Of a stretch of DNA of 64,000 nt, positions 53,551-64,000 are shown piece after piece. Under the pieces are notes generated by a model that saw only the letters and a program-made list of their open reading frames with translations, was not told the origin of the DNA and ran no database searches. Position numbers and translations under genes: made by a program. Source of the stretch: Rebecca billardiae RCC1528 (taxonomy: Eukaryota > Haptophyta); assembly GCA_965240325.2 (NCBI GenBank), contig OZ251223.1:3720001-3784000 (forward strand), given 5' to 3'. Each line of letters starts with the position of its first letter. The first letter of the stretch is position 1.

Positions 53551-54022
53551 GCGCGGAGCCCCGTACCGGTAGGTCTCGTGCACGAATAAAGGGCCCGCGT
53601 GAACGGACTGAACCTCCTCGGCCGGTGATGAGCGTCTTAAGAATAGGAGCAGAGGAATCTCAAAAAGGGGCAGGGCCCGAGCAGCCAATCTGATTTGAAA
53701 TTGGAGTCCTGTGGCCCCTCGTGATTCAAAACGATCATGGAGATTGACCAATCACTGCCGAGGAGGAAGCACCTATTTCGGGCGCTAGTTTTCAAGCGAT
53801 GGGCTAATTAGAAAGTCTAACCGAAAACACCATAAGGACTCAGGAATCGTCGAATATCATATAGTAACATTATGGGGATATGTATAGAATCACAGTGTTA
53901 TCATACCGCCCGCGGGTGGGCCGAACCGTTGTCATCGTCTAAAAATACCCTTCCAATATATATATCCCAATAATCGTGGCATGCATATTGTGATCGCTGG
54001 CGCCCGCCCCGCCGCGCGCACG
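53551..54022. other. intergenic between divergent genes
   Basis: No gene is seen. The interval is much less GC-rich than its flanks, especially at 53780-53980, and must contain the promoters of the polycystin-like gene (minus) and the BMT5-like gene (plus). No specific element is recognised. Confidence 0.4.
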
Positions 54023-55466
54023 ATGGCGAAGGGCCACGCGGGCATCCACAAGCGCAAGGCCGTGCCCGCGCTGCCAGCGCTGCGCGAGGGATCGCTGCGG
54101 CACCGGCGACGGGTGGAGCAGGCGGACTATCGCGCACTCTGCCGCCCCACCGCCGACGGCTTGCTCCACGCCCATCGCCACACGCTCTGCTGCGCGCACG
54201 CCGGCTGCGCGGTGTGCGCCTACAGGCTCGTGGTCACGCCCAGGCTGCACGCGGCTCCAGAGGCGGCTTTCCGGCAGAATGCGCGGCCCCAGGAGTGCCT
54301 TCGCCTGAGCATCGCAGCCTCCGGTCAGTACACCGGCCATGGCGGCCTCTACGCCGGATGCGCGCGCCTGCTCACCGTGGGCGACCTCACCTTCAGCCTC
54401 GCGCTCGCGCGGGCACTCAGCCGGAGCGACAGCCGGCTCACGGCCACGACGCACCTCTCGCGGCCGGAGCTCGAGGACTCTTACGGGATGTCGGCCGTCC
54501 ACGCGACGGTGCACGCCCTCGAGAGTGCCGGGGCGCGCGTCGAGCACGGCGTCGACGCGACGGCCCTGTCGGCCACGCGCCCGGCCGGCGGGCCGTTCGA
54601 CCGCGTCGTGTCCAACTTCCCGTGCGTCGCGGCCGCGTCGGGCGACGCCTCCGCTGACGGGCAGAGCGCAGAGATTCGCGCAAACCAGGCGCTGATGCGC
54701 GCCTTCTTTGCGAGCGCCGCGGCCGTGCTGGCGGCCGGTGGCGAGGTCCACGTCGCGCACAAGAGCAAGCCGCCCTTTGGCCAGTGGGGCCTCGAGCAGC
54801 TCGCGCGAGATGGAGCGCCGTCGCTTGTGTACGCTGGTCGCGTGGTCTTTGACCCGGCACTGCACCCGGGCTACGCGCCGAGGAAGGTGGGGACGTCTGC
54901 TGGCTCTTTCCCGACGGGCGATGCCGTCCTGCACGTGTGGTGCAAGCCGCAGCTCGGCTCGGCGCCCGCGCCCGTGCCCGGCGCGCCACCCACGCTGGCA
55001 GTCTCCGCGGGGGCTGCGGCCGCGGCTTCGCCGCCCACCACATTCGATTCGAGTGCCGATGCTCTCACCGCGCTGTGCGCGGCCGAAGTCGCGGGGTCGG
55101 CTGCGAGTCGCAGCGCTGGTGGCAGCCGAGCTGGGCGCGCCGACGCACAGCCTTCTGACCCGCGGCCATCGGCGTCGCCACAGGGCGATGAAGGGCCAGG
55201 TGCCAGGTGCGAGTCACGCCCTGCGAGCTCCGACTGCGACCGCTCGGCTGCTCGCAGAGGCGTCTGGCCCGTACTGTGTGCGCCTGACCGAGGCGCTGCT
55301 CGACCAAGTGTGCGAGTGCGTCCTCCGCGTCGACCAGCAGTGCAGCCAGTTGCAGTGGGCACCGCGCAGCGGCAGAGATGACGTGGGCGATTCGTCTGAC
55401 TCAGACTCAGACTGTGACGAGAAAAGGGCTGATGAGCCAGATCGAATCGTCAGAAATAATGAGTGA
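54023..55466 (+). CDS. BMT5-like rRNA uridine methyltransferase (DUF2431), tentative two exons
   Basis: The core resembles the DUF2431 domain of yeast BMT5, which methylates N3 of a uridine in 25S rRNA in the nucleolus. Motif I is VGDLTFSLALARAL (from about residue 119), followed by LTATTHLSRPELEDSY, ARVEHGVDATAL and the active-site-like FDRVVSNFPC (198-200 is NFP, where BMT5 has NFPH). The ATG at 54023 starts MAKGHAGIHKRK; an in-frame ATG at 53981 is less likely. The last exon is uncertain. Unspliced, the frame ends at 55381 in low-complexity sequence. A 58-bp intron at 55200-55257 (GT-AG, but donor GTGCCA) would instead give EASGPYCVRLTEALLDQVCE and an acidic Ser/Asp tail ending at 55466 (461 residues). 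I prefer the spliced form, with modest confidence. Confidence 0.62.
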
Positions 55467-55914
55467 ATCAGACTCGAAGCTTGTCACTGTACGTCAACTT
55501 CGTCACGACACTGTCACTTCGGTCACTGTGTCGCAGCCGTGCTTTCGGAAGCAGTACTACTACTATAGCAAGCCGGTACCGTCTTACGCGTGGCACCCGA
55601 GTAATCGAGTATTAGGCTGCGGTCTGAGGCGTTGCAGTGGGCACCGCGCAGCGGCAGAGATGACGTGGGCGATTCGTCTGACTCAGACTCAGACTGTGAC
55701 GAGAAAAGGGCTGATGAGCCAGATCGAATCGTCAGAAATAATGATTAATGAGTGAATCAGACTCGAAGCTTGTCACTGTACGTCAACTTCACGACACTGT
55801 CACTTCGGTCACCGTGTCGCAGCTGCTTTCGGAAGCAGTACTACTACTATAGCAAGCCGGTACCGTCTTACGCGTGGCACCCGAGTAATCGAGTATTAGG
55901 CTGCGGTCTGAGGC
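55349..55914 (+). repeat. 282/284-bp direct tandem duplication
   Basis: 55349-55630 is repeated at 55631-55914. Copy 2 has a 7-base insertion (ATTAATG) and deletions of 3 and 2 bases. The first copy contains the last codons and stop of the BMT5-like gene, so the duplication added a second, probably untranslated, 3' end including the Ser/Asp-tail codons. Confidence 0.92.
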
Positions 55915-56093
55915 GCCGGGGGCCCGGGCAGCTCCGAGCGGCGACGGTCAACTGAGTCACGGTACCCGCCAGCAGAGCGCACCGCGGCGTCCGTGGCACT
56001 CAGCCTCAGGGCTCAGCACGCGGCACTCCGCGCACTGCCGACTACTGCGGCCTGCGGACAGCGGAAGTTTCAATATATAATAATAGTACTACG

Positions 56094-57772
56094 AATATTA
56101 TAATGGCCCGCGGTGCAGGGCGGAGCGCGCAGCGTGGAGCCCGCACCAGCGGGCCCGAACAACGTTTCAAAAAGATCTTTGATCAAGAAAAAAGGGACGG
56201 GGGACGATTTTCATGGCTGGAGGAGACCGAGTTTCGAATTTTGAGACCCTCTCTAACGTATGCATCACGGCCGAAAAAGGTCGCGCCCACGGCAAGTTCA
56301 TAGTAAAGCGTGGAGTGACGCCCGTCCAAAAAACTTCACGCCCTTTAGGATCCCTAACGTAACGAACCGTTACAAGCGATTTTTCCGGCCAATGAGATTG
56401 CAGCAAGGTCCAAGGAGCGATGACGTATCTAGATACAGATTGCCGCGAACCGATGTGATCCCATGTACGTCCCTTGAATCAGTTGAATCAACTATTCAAT
56501 CGCGCCGTGTCTGTATCAGGAGCCGACGAGGCAAGGGTCAGTAGCCGATGGGCCAACCTCGGCGAATCTCAATACTATCTGACGCGAACGGACTTGGTTG
56601 GGCGCGCGCGTGGCCCCGGGCGGCGGCCCACCAGAGGCGGCCCGCGTTTGGAGGCGAGCCACGGGCACGAGGCTCGAGGACCAACGGGTGAGGACGGCGA
56701 TGGGCAGGTGCGCGCGGCGAATGGCGCCTGGAGCGCGCGGCTGCGGCGGGTCCCGACTGCCGTCGACATCGCGTTCGTCGTGCCCCCGCTCACTCCGCGC
56801 GCCCCCGCCGCCCCTGCCGCCCTGTCGATGCCTCGGCGCGGCCTTGCGCGGCCCCGCCGTGTCCGCGAGCCGGCGCCGCAGCCGCCGCCCTGTGTTCGGG
56901 CTCTCGCAAGCTCGGGGGCAGCGGCGCCTGATGCCGGACTGATCGATCTCTGAGCCTTCGACTTCACCACGCGCCGCCCTTGCCATGCCTTTCCGGGGTC
57001 TCCCAGAACTCTTCTTGATTGAGAGAGAGCAGGCGCGCCGACGATCCGAGTCCATCGTCGGTCGACTCTGAGCGAGGGCTACGCCTCGGAACTGAACGGT
57101 ACTCTACGAGGAGGACGAGCTGCGCGGGCGACGGTGGTGCGTGACGTCCCCAGAGCTGGCCGTGCCTCTGCAACGCGTGCCGAGCCTGATCGAGGTGTGT
57201 CAGCTGCCCGTGCACGCGCGGCGAGTGCGCGAACCGGATCACCGGTGCCCTCGCACCTCGGCACCGTGCTCCCTCGGGCTGTCAGCTCCGCGTGGCCTGG
57301 CGTGCACGTAGAGTTGCGCTCATGCGTCGATCACGCCTCGCGCCCGCCTGTCGGCCGTCGCGCAGGCGCTGGTCGAACCCTACTCGGACCCTACTCCTCC
57401 AGCCCTACTCCCGGGCGCTGCCGGCGCGGGGGGTGACCCCGGGGACAGCGGTCAGCAGCAGCGGCCCGAACGAATCCGCGGCCCCGCACCGTGCTCCCTG
57501 GCTGTCAGCTCCGCGTGGCCTGGTGTGCACGTGGAGTCGCGCTCATGCGTCGATCACGCCTCGTCGCATCCGCCTGTACACAATCGGCGCCGCGCCGGCG
57601 GCTGCAATGGGCCCGCCCGGCGCGGCGGGCGGCGGCGCGCCGCTGATGGAGTCTAGTTGTACGGGCATATGCAACTGGTCTGTCAATAGACGACTGCGAC
57701 GGAGGGTGCACCGCCACCGCGGGCCCTGAACTACGTTCGTTCTACGGAAAAAGGACCGCGGAACGCGGTCAT
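56094..57772 (-). repeat. 1.7-kb dispersed repeat, inverted copy
   Basis: This is similar to the reverse complement of 2641-4346, with matching ends: AATGGCCCGCGGTGCAGGGC near 56102 and the palindrome ACCGCGGAACGCGGT at 57755-57769. The best-conserved internal block is 56690-57030. The middle (56300-56600) is poorly conserved. The conserved outer ends and diverged middle fit an old mobile element. Confidence 0.7.
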
Positions 57773-58331
57773 ATTCCGAATTAAATATCTATAACATCAA
57801 TCCATCATCGTTTCGTATAGTAGTGTGGCGGGGTCGTTTCTGCTGGCGTGACGACTGATCGGTCCGAGTGATGAAGGATGCGACCTGCGGCCGGCCGCCG
57901 GGCGCCTTCTCCTCGGTCCTCCGGGGCCGGGCGAGCCCAGCGTCGCGGCGCCACGCGCCTCAGCGGCTGCGCCTCGGCGCTCGCGCTCGGCCTGCACGGC
58001 AGCCGTTCCGGGCTTGCCGCGCCTCTTGGCTCGCACGCCCACACAGCGCCGCCGGCCGATCTGGCGTACGTGCGCAGCCAAGTGCCCGAGCCAGTTGCCG
58101 CCTTGCCGGCGTCGGGCGCGCGGCGGATTTTCTTCGTCATAGAGACGCACACGCTGAACACCGTGACAGCTCCGAACGGAGTGCAGGCGAGCGGACAAAA
58201 ATAAAAAATACGACGCGAATCGCGTTGCGGACTCCCAACCCAAGCCGTGTTCCGTGTGCACCGAGCGACCGAGGGGCCGGAGGGCGAGGGTCCTGAACTC
58301 CTGACCGACCTGACCGCCCTGACGAGGCGCG
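57773..58331. other. intergenic upstream of the aldo-keto reductase gene
   Basis: No gene is seen. Open frames on both strands here have no domain and no plausible composition. A short AAAATAAAAAATAC run lies about 130 bases before the start codon. Confidence 0.4.
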
Positions 58332-59999
58332 ATGCTGGCCACCGCCCGCCGCTCGCTTGTCGTCCTCGCCACCGTGCTGACCCTGGTCAACGCCTCCGTG
58401 CCGCCGGCGGCCCTTCTCGAGCACGTACCGGCATGGGATGCCGCACGCGCCGCGCAAGCCGCGGCCTCCAAGCTGCGCCAGCATGTGACGAACTTCTGCA
58501 TGGACACGTACACGGACTGCGCGTCGTGGGCTGCCGTGGGTGAGTGCACAAGCAACCCGGTCTTCATGAACAGCGCATGCCGGGCTACGTGCAACGCGTG
58601 CACCTCGTCGGCGCAGGACAACCAGAACTTTGCAGAGGCCGCGCTGCTCGCCGTCCGCAACGCCAAGCTCGCACGTGCGCTCGCCAAGCAGGGCCTGGAC
58701 TCCACGCTCGACTCGTCTGAAGACGTGCTCCTCACGGCGCCGCCCAACCTGATGGATCTCCTCCCGGGCATGGCCGACAACACCGATGCGGCAGTGGTGG
58801 CGATCGTCGCACCGCCACCCAGTGCGCCGCCATCCCCGCCGACGCCTCCTCAATCACCGCCACCACCGAGCCCGCCGCCTCCCAGTCCGCCGCCGCCCAG
58901 CCCACCGCCGCCGAGCCCGCCGCCGCCAGGTGATGCGCCGCCGTCGACGCCGCCCGTGCCTCCAGGCGCCCCGCCCAGCCCGCCACCGAGCCCGCCGCCC
59001 AGTCCACCGCCGGGCCAGCCTCCTCCTCCGCCCTCGCCACCCAGCTCGCCTCCACGGGGCCCGCCGAGCCTGCCCCCGCCACGCCAGCCTCCATCGCAGC
59101 CGCCCGTCGCGGTCGATGCTGCGACCGCAATGCTGGAGCTCTCGAACGGCGTGCACATGCCCGCGCTCGGCTTCGGCACGTGGACGCTGACGGGCACGGC
59201 GTGCTACAGCGCCGTCAAGCAGGCGCTCGAGCTCGGCTACCGCCACATCGACACCTCCGAGAACTACGCCAACGAGGAGCAGGTCGCGGCCGCGCTCCGC
59301 GATTCGGGCGTGCCGCGTGAGCAGGTGTTCCTGGCGACCAAGCTGTCGAACCAGTCGTCGTTCGGCGGGGAGGAGGCGGTCGCGGCGCTGGAGGGGTCGA
59401 TGCGCCGGCTCAACACGACGTACATCGACCTGTACATGCTGCACGGCGCCCACCCCGACCCGGTGCGCATGCAGCAGACGTGGGCCGTGCTCGAGCAGGC
59501 GCAGGCCGAGGGCAAGATCCGCGCCCTCGGCGTGAGCAACTTCATGCCGCGCGACATCGATGTGATGCGCGCGTACGCGGTGCAGATGCCGGCTGTGGTG
59601 CAGAACAAGTTCTCGGTGTACCGGCCGGGCTCGTCCTTCAACTACGGCGGCGACGACGTCCTTGCCGAGCTGTACGCGCGCGAGATCAAGCTCACCGGCT
59701 ACTCCACCATCAACGCGTGGCCTGCGCTTGCCAGCCCCCTGGACGACTTGCACGTGATCGACATCGCCTCGGCGCACGGCCGCTCACCGGCGCAGGTCCT
59801 GATCAAATGGGCGTTGCAGAGCGGCGTGTCGGTGCTCACCCGCTCCGAGAAGCACGAGCACATCGTCGAGAACGCGGACGTCTTCTCGTGGCAGCTGGAG
59901 GATGCCGAGATGGCGCGGCTCTCAGCCCTGCACTGGCTCACGTTTGCGCCGTGGAACCGCCTGCCGGTCCACCCGCGGCACCACAAGGACGAGCTGTGA
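58332..59999 (+). CDS. secretory ShKT/aldo-keto reductase fusion with C-terminal KDEL
   Basis: A 555-residue protein. Residues 1-21 are a signal peptide (LVVLATVLTLVNA). Residues 56-90 are a ShKT domain with six cysteines (56, 63, 72, 83, 87, 90) and the usual WAAVGEC spacing; here it is a structural, often protein-binding or regulatory, domain. A Ser/Pro linker spans about 157-260. Residues 262-547 are an aldo-keto reductase with GFGTW, catalytic Asp307, Tyr312 (HIDTSENY), Lys337 (FLATK) and His371 (MLHGAH), and the NADPH-side motif VSVLTRSEKHEHI. The protein ends HHKDEL, a canonical ER retrieval signal, so it should act in the ER lumen. The reaction would be NADPH-dependent carbonyl reduction; the substrate is unknown. 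No intron is needed. Confidence 0.86.
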   Translation: MLATARRSLVVLATVLTLVNASVPPAALLEHVPAWDAARAAQAAASKLRQHVTNFCMDTYTDCASWAAVGECTSNPVFMNSACRATCNACTSSAQDNQNFAEAALLAVRNAKLARALAKQGLDSTLDSSEDVLLTAPPNLMDLLPGMADNTDAAVVAIVAPPPSAPPSPPTPPQSPPPPSPPPPSPPPPSPPPPSPPPPGDAPPSTPPVPPGAPPSPPPSPPPSPPPGQPPPPPSPPSSPPRGPPSLPPPRQPPSQPPVAVDAATAMLELSNGVHMPALGFGTWTLTGTACYSAVKQALELGYRHIDTSENYANEEQVAAALRDSGVPREQVFLATKLSNQSSFGGEEAVAALEGSMRRLNTTYIDLYMLHGAHPDPVRMQQTWAVLEQAQAEGKIRALGVSNFMPRDIDVMRAYAVQMPAVVQNKFSVYRPGSSFNYGGDDVLAELYAREIKLTGYSTINAWPALASPLDDLHVIDIASAHGRSPAQVLIKWALQSGVSVLTRSEKHEHIVENADVFSWQLEDAEMARLSALHWLTFAPWNRLPVHPRHHKDEL

Positions 60000-60822
60000 T
60001 CTGAGTGCTGATGACGTCGGAGTACCTACGATGCATTGGGCAGCCTGATACCTCGGGCGCGAGCATGCGGTCGCTACGACCGTGACGACCCAGCGGCGGC
60101 TGACTGCGCGCGTGCTAGGAGTGGCCCGATTCGACCAAGTCGCGCGCCACACGGCCACGCGCGCGCTGTGCCGCCCAATGCCCATCGAGCGGCGGCGCGC
60201 ACAGTGACTGCGTGCTGATCCAAGACCAAGGCGCTTGCAGGAGGCGACGCGGAAGACGGCGCCCGGGGCAAAGTGGGGGGCACTTAGTACTTACGTACTA
60301 CAGTTTACTAAGAATAAGAGACGCACGTACAGGTCACAGCTCAGGCAGGCGAGATCACTGTTGGCGTTGCGCAGCGGGCGGGAGGCGCGGCACCACGAAT
60401 CTCGCTTCATCTTCCCGTACTACCCCGTTCATATTCAAGTTGGTTTGTAATCGTGCATTGCTGTGTCATCAAATGACCGTCCTTTCTCACGGTTCGCCCA
60501 CCCGAAGTCAACTGAGTCTAGATACAAACATCCTCTTTCGGACCTCCCGCCCAAAATAGATGCTTCTGCTCGGGATGGCGATTGGTCGAGGCTAGAAATC
60601 TCTACTCCCCCATGATATTATTATGAGCAATCTGCGACTATCGCCCGACTAGCGCCTTTTCGATTTCCTGTATCTCCCCAACCACCGTCCGGTTAGGTTG
60701 CTTAATTTAGCGGAAGGGCCGTGGTGCTCACGAGGACGGAAGAAATTGCGAACGCCTGCGAACAGACACGCTGCTCACGAGGGGATCTGTCGAGGACCGC
60801 GGCTCGGGTCACAAGGCTACTT
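60000..60822. other. intergenic, no gene seen
   Basis: No coding stretch is supported. The stretch at 60285-60330 contains the imperfect palindrome TTAGTACTTACGTACTA and the word shared with 31617-31647. 60400-60720 is AT-richer and is the likely promoter side of the second polycystin-like gene. Confidence 0.4.
60301..60326. repeat. short dispersed word shared with 31617-31647
   Basis: CAGTTTACTAAGAATAAGAG plus ACGCAC matches the reverse complement of the site upstream of the sulfatase gene, apart from a 3-base indel. Confidence 0.35.
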
Positions 60823-62107
60823 GCCCGCCGAACCACAAGCTCATGGCACGCCACCACTCCACGGCACGCCCGAAGGGCGTGCTCTGCCGCGCGCTGGTGC
60901 TCGCAGCTGCCCAGCTGCTCGTGCCCATCGGGCGCGCGTCCGCCACCGCTTGTCGCACGGTGCCCATCGGCACGACTGCGGAGCTCAGTGCCGCGTTTGC
61001 CGACTTGCGCGCGTGTGACACGCTCGTGCTCGAGCCGACAACGTTCGAGGTTGCATCCACGCTGTGCGTGGACAAGGACGACGTGACGATCGCGTGCGCG
61101 AACACGAGCGCGCCGGCGGTGCTCACGCCGGGGCCGAGCCTCGCTGGCCGGCTGATGAAGGCCGACCACGCCGCGCGGCTCTCTCTCCACCGCCTTCGCT
61201 TCCAGGACGCAAGCCAGGGCGGCGCGCTCAAGGTGTACAGGTCGAGCGCCACGCTGAGCAACTGCACCTTCTACGACAACGGCGGCGTGTCTGACGGCGG
61301 CGGCGCGCTCATCTACCAGTCGACGGCGACGCTCGAGGACTGCGAATTCCGCGGCAACAGCGCGACGCAGGGTGCGGCGGCATGCTTCTTCGAGTCCTCC
61401 CTCTTGCTGATGCGCGGCCACTTCGACGACAACGTCGCGGCGTGGACGGGCGGCGCGGTGTACGCTGTCTCCTCGACGCTGGACGTGCACACGGCCAGCT
61501 TCGGCGCCTCCGTCGCCGGCGAGGTCGGCGGCGCGTGGTACGTGTACGCCTCGAGCTGGACGTGCCGAGGCTGCGCGTTTGCGGGGCCGGAGTGGCCGGG
61601 CGCGGCCGCGACCACGGGCGGCGCCGCGTACATCTACGGGAGCGCCGTCTTCGTGGAGGACTCGGCGTTCACGCACTTTGGCGTCTCCTCCTCGGGCGCC
61701 GCCGTGTACGCGTACGACGCCCGGCCCCTCGACGTGTCGCGCAGCTCGTTTGAGAACAACACCGCCGGCAGGTACGGCGGCGCGATCGCGGCCGAGTGGA
61801 GCACGCTGCGGGTCGCCATGAGCGCCTTCCGCGGGAACGAGGCGGAGCTCGGCGGTGGCGCGATCCTTCTGTCGGAGGGCTGCCTGCGGCTGCGCTGCAA
61901 CACCTTCGCCGCCAACGACGCCCCCGTCGGCGCGTGCGCCGCTGTCGAGCTCTGGGGCAGCGTCGAGCCGGGCTGCCTCGATGACGGCGCCGAGGACGGC
62001 TCCGACCGGCGCCGCGCGCGCCGGATGCTGAGCCTGGCGCGCGGCGCCGCGGGGAATGACGCGGGGACCGTGGCGCTCGAAGCTGCCGGGCGACGCCAGC
62101 TGACCTC

Positions 62108-62146
<39 letters not shown>

Positions 62147-62459
62147 TGTCGACGATGACTGCCACACCGGTGGAGGGCAGGACCGCCGCGCGCGCCGCCG
62201 CCTCGCGACCATGCCGGCGCTCGCAGGTGCACCGGCCTGGCTGCGCCGCTCGGAGGATCGGCCGGACGGGCTTGGCGGCGACGGTGAGCGCCGCCGCCTC
62301 GACCATCGCCGCCGCCGGCTCAGCGGTGATGACGACGACGACGACGACGACGGTGGCTTTGACATGTGCACCGATGCGGAAGCGACGATCGCATGTGACG
62401 CGTGTGACTCGCCAGCGTCGCCCCCGCCGCCTCCAAGCCCACCGCCGCCGCCACCGCCC
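60823..62459 (+). repeat. inverted duplication tract, copy 2
   Basis: The reverse-complement match of 51902-53550. Similarity stops abruptly 20 bases before the start codon on one side and inside the first prolines of the Pro array on the other. Confidence 0.92.
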
Positions 62460-64000
62460 GTGCGCCCGCCACCGTCTCCCCCCTCGCCGCCGCCGCCGCC
62501 ACCATCGCCGGCGCCGCCGCCACCAAGCCCGCCACCGAGCCCGCCGCCGCCACCGCCGCCGAGCCCGCCGCCGCCCCAACCGCCGGCGCAACCGCCACCG
62601 AGCTCGCCGCCACCGAGCTTGCCGCCGCCACCGCCGCCGAGCCCGCCGCCGCCCCAACCGCCGGCGCAACCGCCACCCAGCGCGCCGCCACCGAGCCCGC
62701 CGCCCAGCCCTCCACCGCCGAGCCCGCCGCCGCCACCGCCGCCATCGCCGCCGCCGTCGCCGCCGCCGTCGCCGCCGCCGCCCAGCTCACCACCGCCACC
62801 ACCGCCGTCGCCGCCACCCAGCCCGCCCCCAAGCCCGCCACCGCCGAGCCCGCCGCCGCCGCCGCCGCCATCGCCGCCGCCGTCGCCACCGCCGCCCAGC
62901 TCGCCACCGCCGCCACCACCGTCGCCGCCGCCAAGCCCGCCCCCGTCTCCGCCACCGCCCAGCCCGCCGCCGCCACCACCGCCATCGCCGCCGCCTTCGC
63001 CACCGCCGCCCAGCTCGCCACCGCCGCCACCGCCGTCGCCTCCGCCGAGCCCGCCGCCCAGCCCGCCGCCGCCCAGCCCGCCACCGCCGCCGCCGCCATC
63101 GCCGCCGCCCTCGCCACCGCCGCCCAGCTCGCCACCGCCGCCACCGCCGTCGCCTCCGCCGAGCCCGCCGCCCAGCCCGCCGCCGCCATCCCCGCCGCCG
63201 CCACCGCCGCCGTCGCCGCCGCCGTCGCCGCCGCCACCCAGCTCGCCACCGCCGCCACCGCCGTCGCCTCCGCCGAGCCCGCCGCCCAGCCCGCCACCGC
63301 CCAGCCCGCCGCCGCCGCCGCCGCCATCGCCGCCGCCATCGCCACCGCCGCCCAGCTCGCCGCCTCCGCCACCGCCGTCGCCACCACCGAGCCCGCCGCC
63401 GAGCCCTCCACCGCCGAGCCCGCCACCGCCACCGCCGCCATCTCCGCCGCCCTCGCCGCCCCCACCCAGCTCGCCACCGCCGCCACCACCGTCGCCGCCA
63501 CCAAGCCCGCCTCCGTCTCCGCCACCGCCCAGCCCGCCGCCGCCGCCGCCGCCATCGCCGCCGCCGTCGCCACCGCCGCCCAGCTCGCCACCGCCGCCAC
63601 CGCCGTCGCCTCCGCCGAGCCCGCCGCCCAGCCCGCCACCGCCCAGCCCGCCGCCGCCGCCGCCGCCATCGCCGCCGCCATCGCCACCGCCGCCCAGCTC
63701 ACCACCGCCGCCACCGCCGTCGCCGCCTCCGAGCCCGCCTCCGTCTCCGCCACCGCCGAGCCCGCCGCCGCCACCGCCGCCATCGCCGCCGCCGTCGCCA
63801 CCACCGCCCAGCTCGCCGCCTCCGCCACCGCCGTCGCCACCACCGAGCCCGCCGCCCAGCCCTCCACCGCCGAGCCCGCCGCCGCCACCGCCGCCATCTC
63901 CGCCGCCCTCGCCGCCCCCACCCAGCTCGCCACCGCCGCCACCACCGTCGCCGCCACCAAGCCCGCCTCCGTCTCCGCCACCGCCCAGCCCGCCGCCGCC
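60843..64000 (+). CDS. second polycystin-1-like gene, N-terminal part (cut by window)
   Basis: An open frame from the ATG at 60843 to the window end (1052 codons, no stop). The first 520 or so residues are almost identical to the protein encoded at 41966-53530: signal peptide, parallel beta-helix with GGALIYQSTATLEDCEFRGN-type repeats, two Asp runs and the CTDAEATIACDAC motif. From residue about 540 the Pro array differs: it contains PPPPQPPAQPPPS units that copy 1 lacks, then the 38-residue Ser/Pro unit. The C-terminal GPS and membrane part, if present, lies beyond the window. It could be a full paralogue or a truncated duplicate. Confidence 0.8.

Noticed and set aside
54023-55381. Unspliced end of the BMT5-like frame as the true C-terminus
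   Set aside because: The last 60 residues are Arg/Pro low complexity, while the alternative exon in another frame gives a sensible helix and acidic tail. Kept only as the second option.
58497-58603. ShKT domain as evidence of a toxin
   Set aside because: ShKT domains are common modules in secreted enzymes of plants, nematodes and algae. Here it is attached to an ER-retained reductase, so no toxin is inferred.

Overview
The window looks like nuclear DNA of a GC-rich, probably photosynthetic protist; a haptophyte is my best guess and a pelagophyte or another algal lineage is possible. The grounds are several genes with spliceosomal introns whose reading frame and conserved motifs are restored by the splice, secreted proteins with long Ser/Pro linkers, a TRP-type channel, a polycystin-1-like receptor, an ER-retention signal (KDEL), and an LRGGG N-terminal motif often seen in algal plastid-route proteins. 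Genes are compact, many are divergently paired with 170-500 bp between starts, and introns are few and short (113-322 bp, plus one tentative 58-bp intron). Six of the seven introns I placed start GTGCG.

Layout. 1-4.6 kb: an edge fragment, an MFS transporter, and one copy of a 1.7-kb dispersed repeat. 4.6-11 kb (minus): a secreted beta-propeller protein of the GH32/GH43 type and a 1533-residue secreted, Pro-rich, membrane-anchored modular protein. 11-20 kb: a PEMT-like phospholipid methyltransferase, an NPPF-type methyltransferase, a MYND zinc-finger protein, a three-exon PAS-fold protein, and a four-span membrane protein. 20-31.6 kb: an LRR-TRP channel, a METTL13/EEF1AKMT4/CSKMT-like methyltransferase, a membrane-anchored P-loop ATPase, a GST, a MITE-like element, and an arylsulfatase B-like enzyme. 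31.7-41.7 kb: a gene-poor block made of two adjacent giant palindromes. The first has 876-bp arms and a candidate 4-bp target duplication; the second is 7.3 kb with oppositely oriented 214-bp tandem arrays. 41.9-53.5 kb (minus): an intact 3854-residue polycystin-1-like protein with a Pro array of about 2,100 residues. 54-60 kb: a BMT5-like rRNA methyltransferase with a duplicated 3' end, the second (inverted) copy of the 1.7-kb repeat, and an ER-retained ShKT/aldo-keto reductase fusion. 60.8-64 kb (plus): an inverted second copy of the polycystin-1-like gene, cut by the window edge.

The genes do not form a pathway. The common theme is a large secretory, cell-surface and sensory repertoire (sulfatase, propeller hydrolase-like protein, Pro-rich modular receptors, TRP channel) beside intracellular methyltransferases. 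The genome organisation is the most unusual part: three independent large inverted structures (31.7-34.4, 34.5-41.7, and 41.9-53.5 versus 60.8-64+ kb) and an inverted repeat pair about 52 kb apart (2.6-4.3 versus 56.1-57.8 kb).
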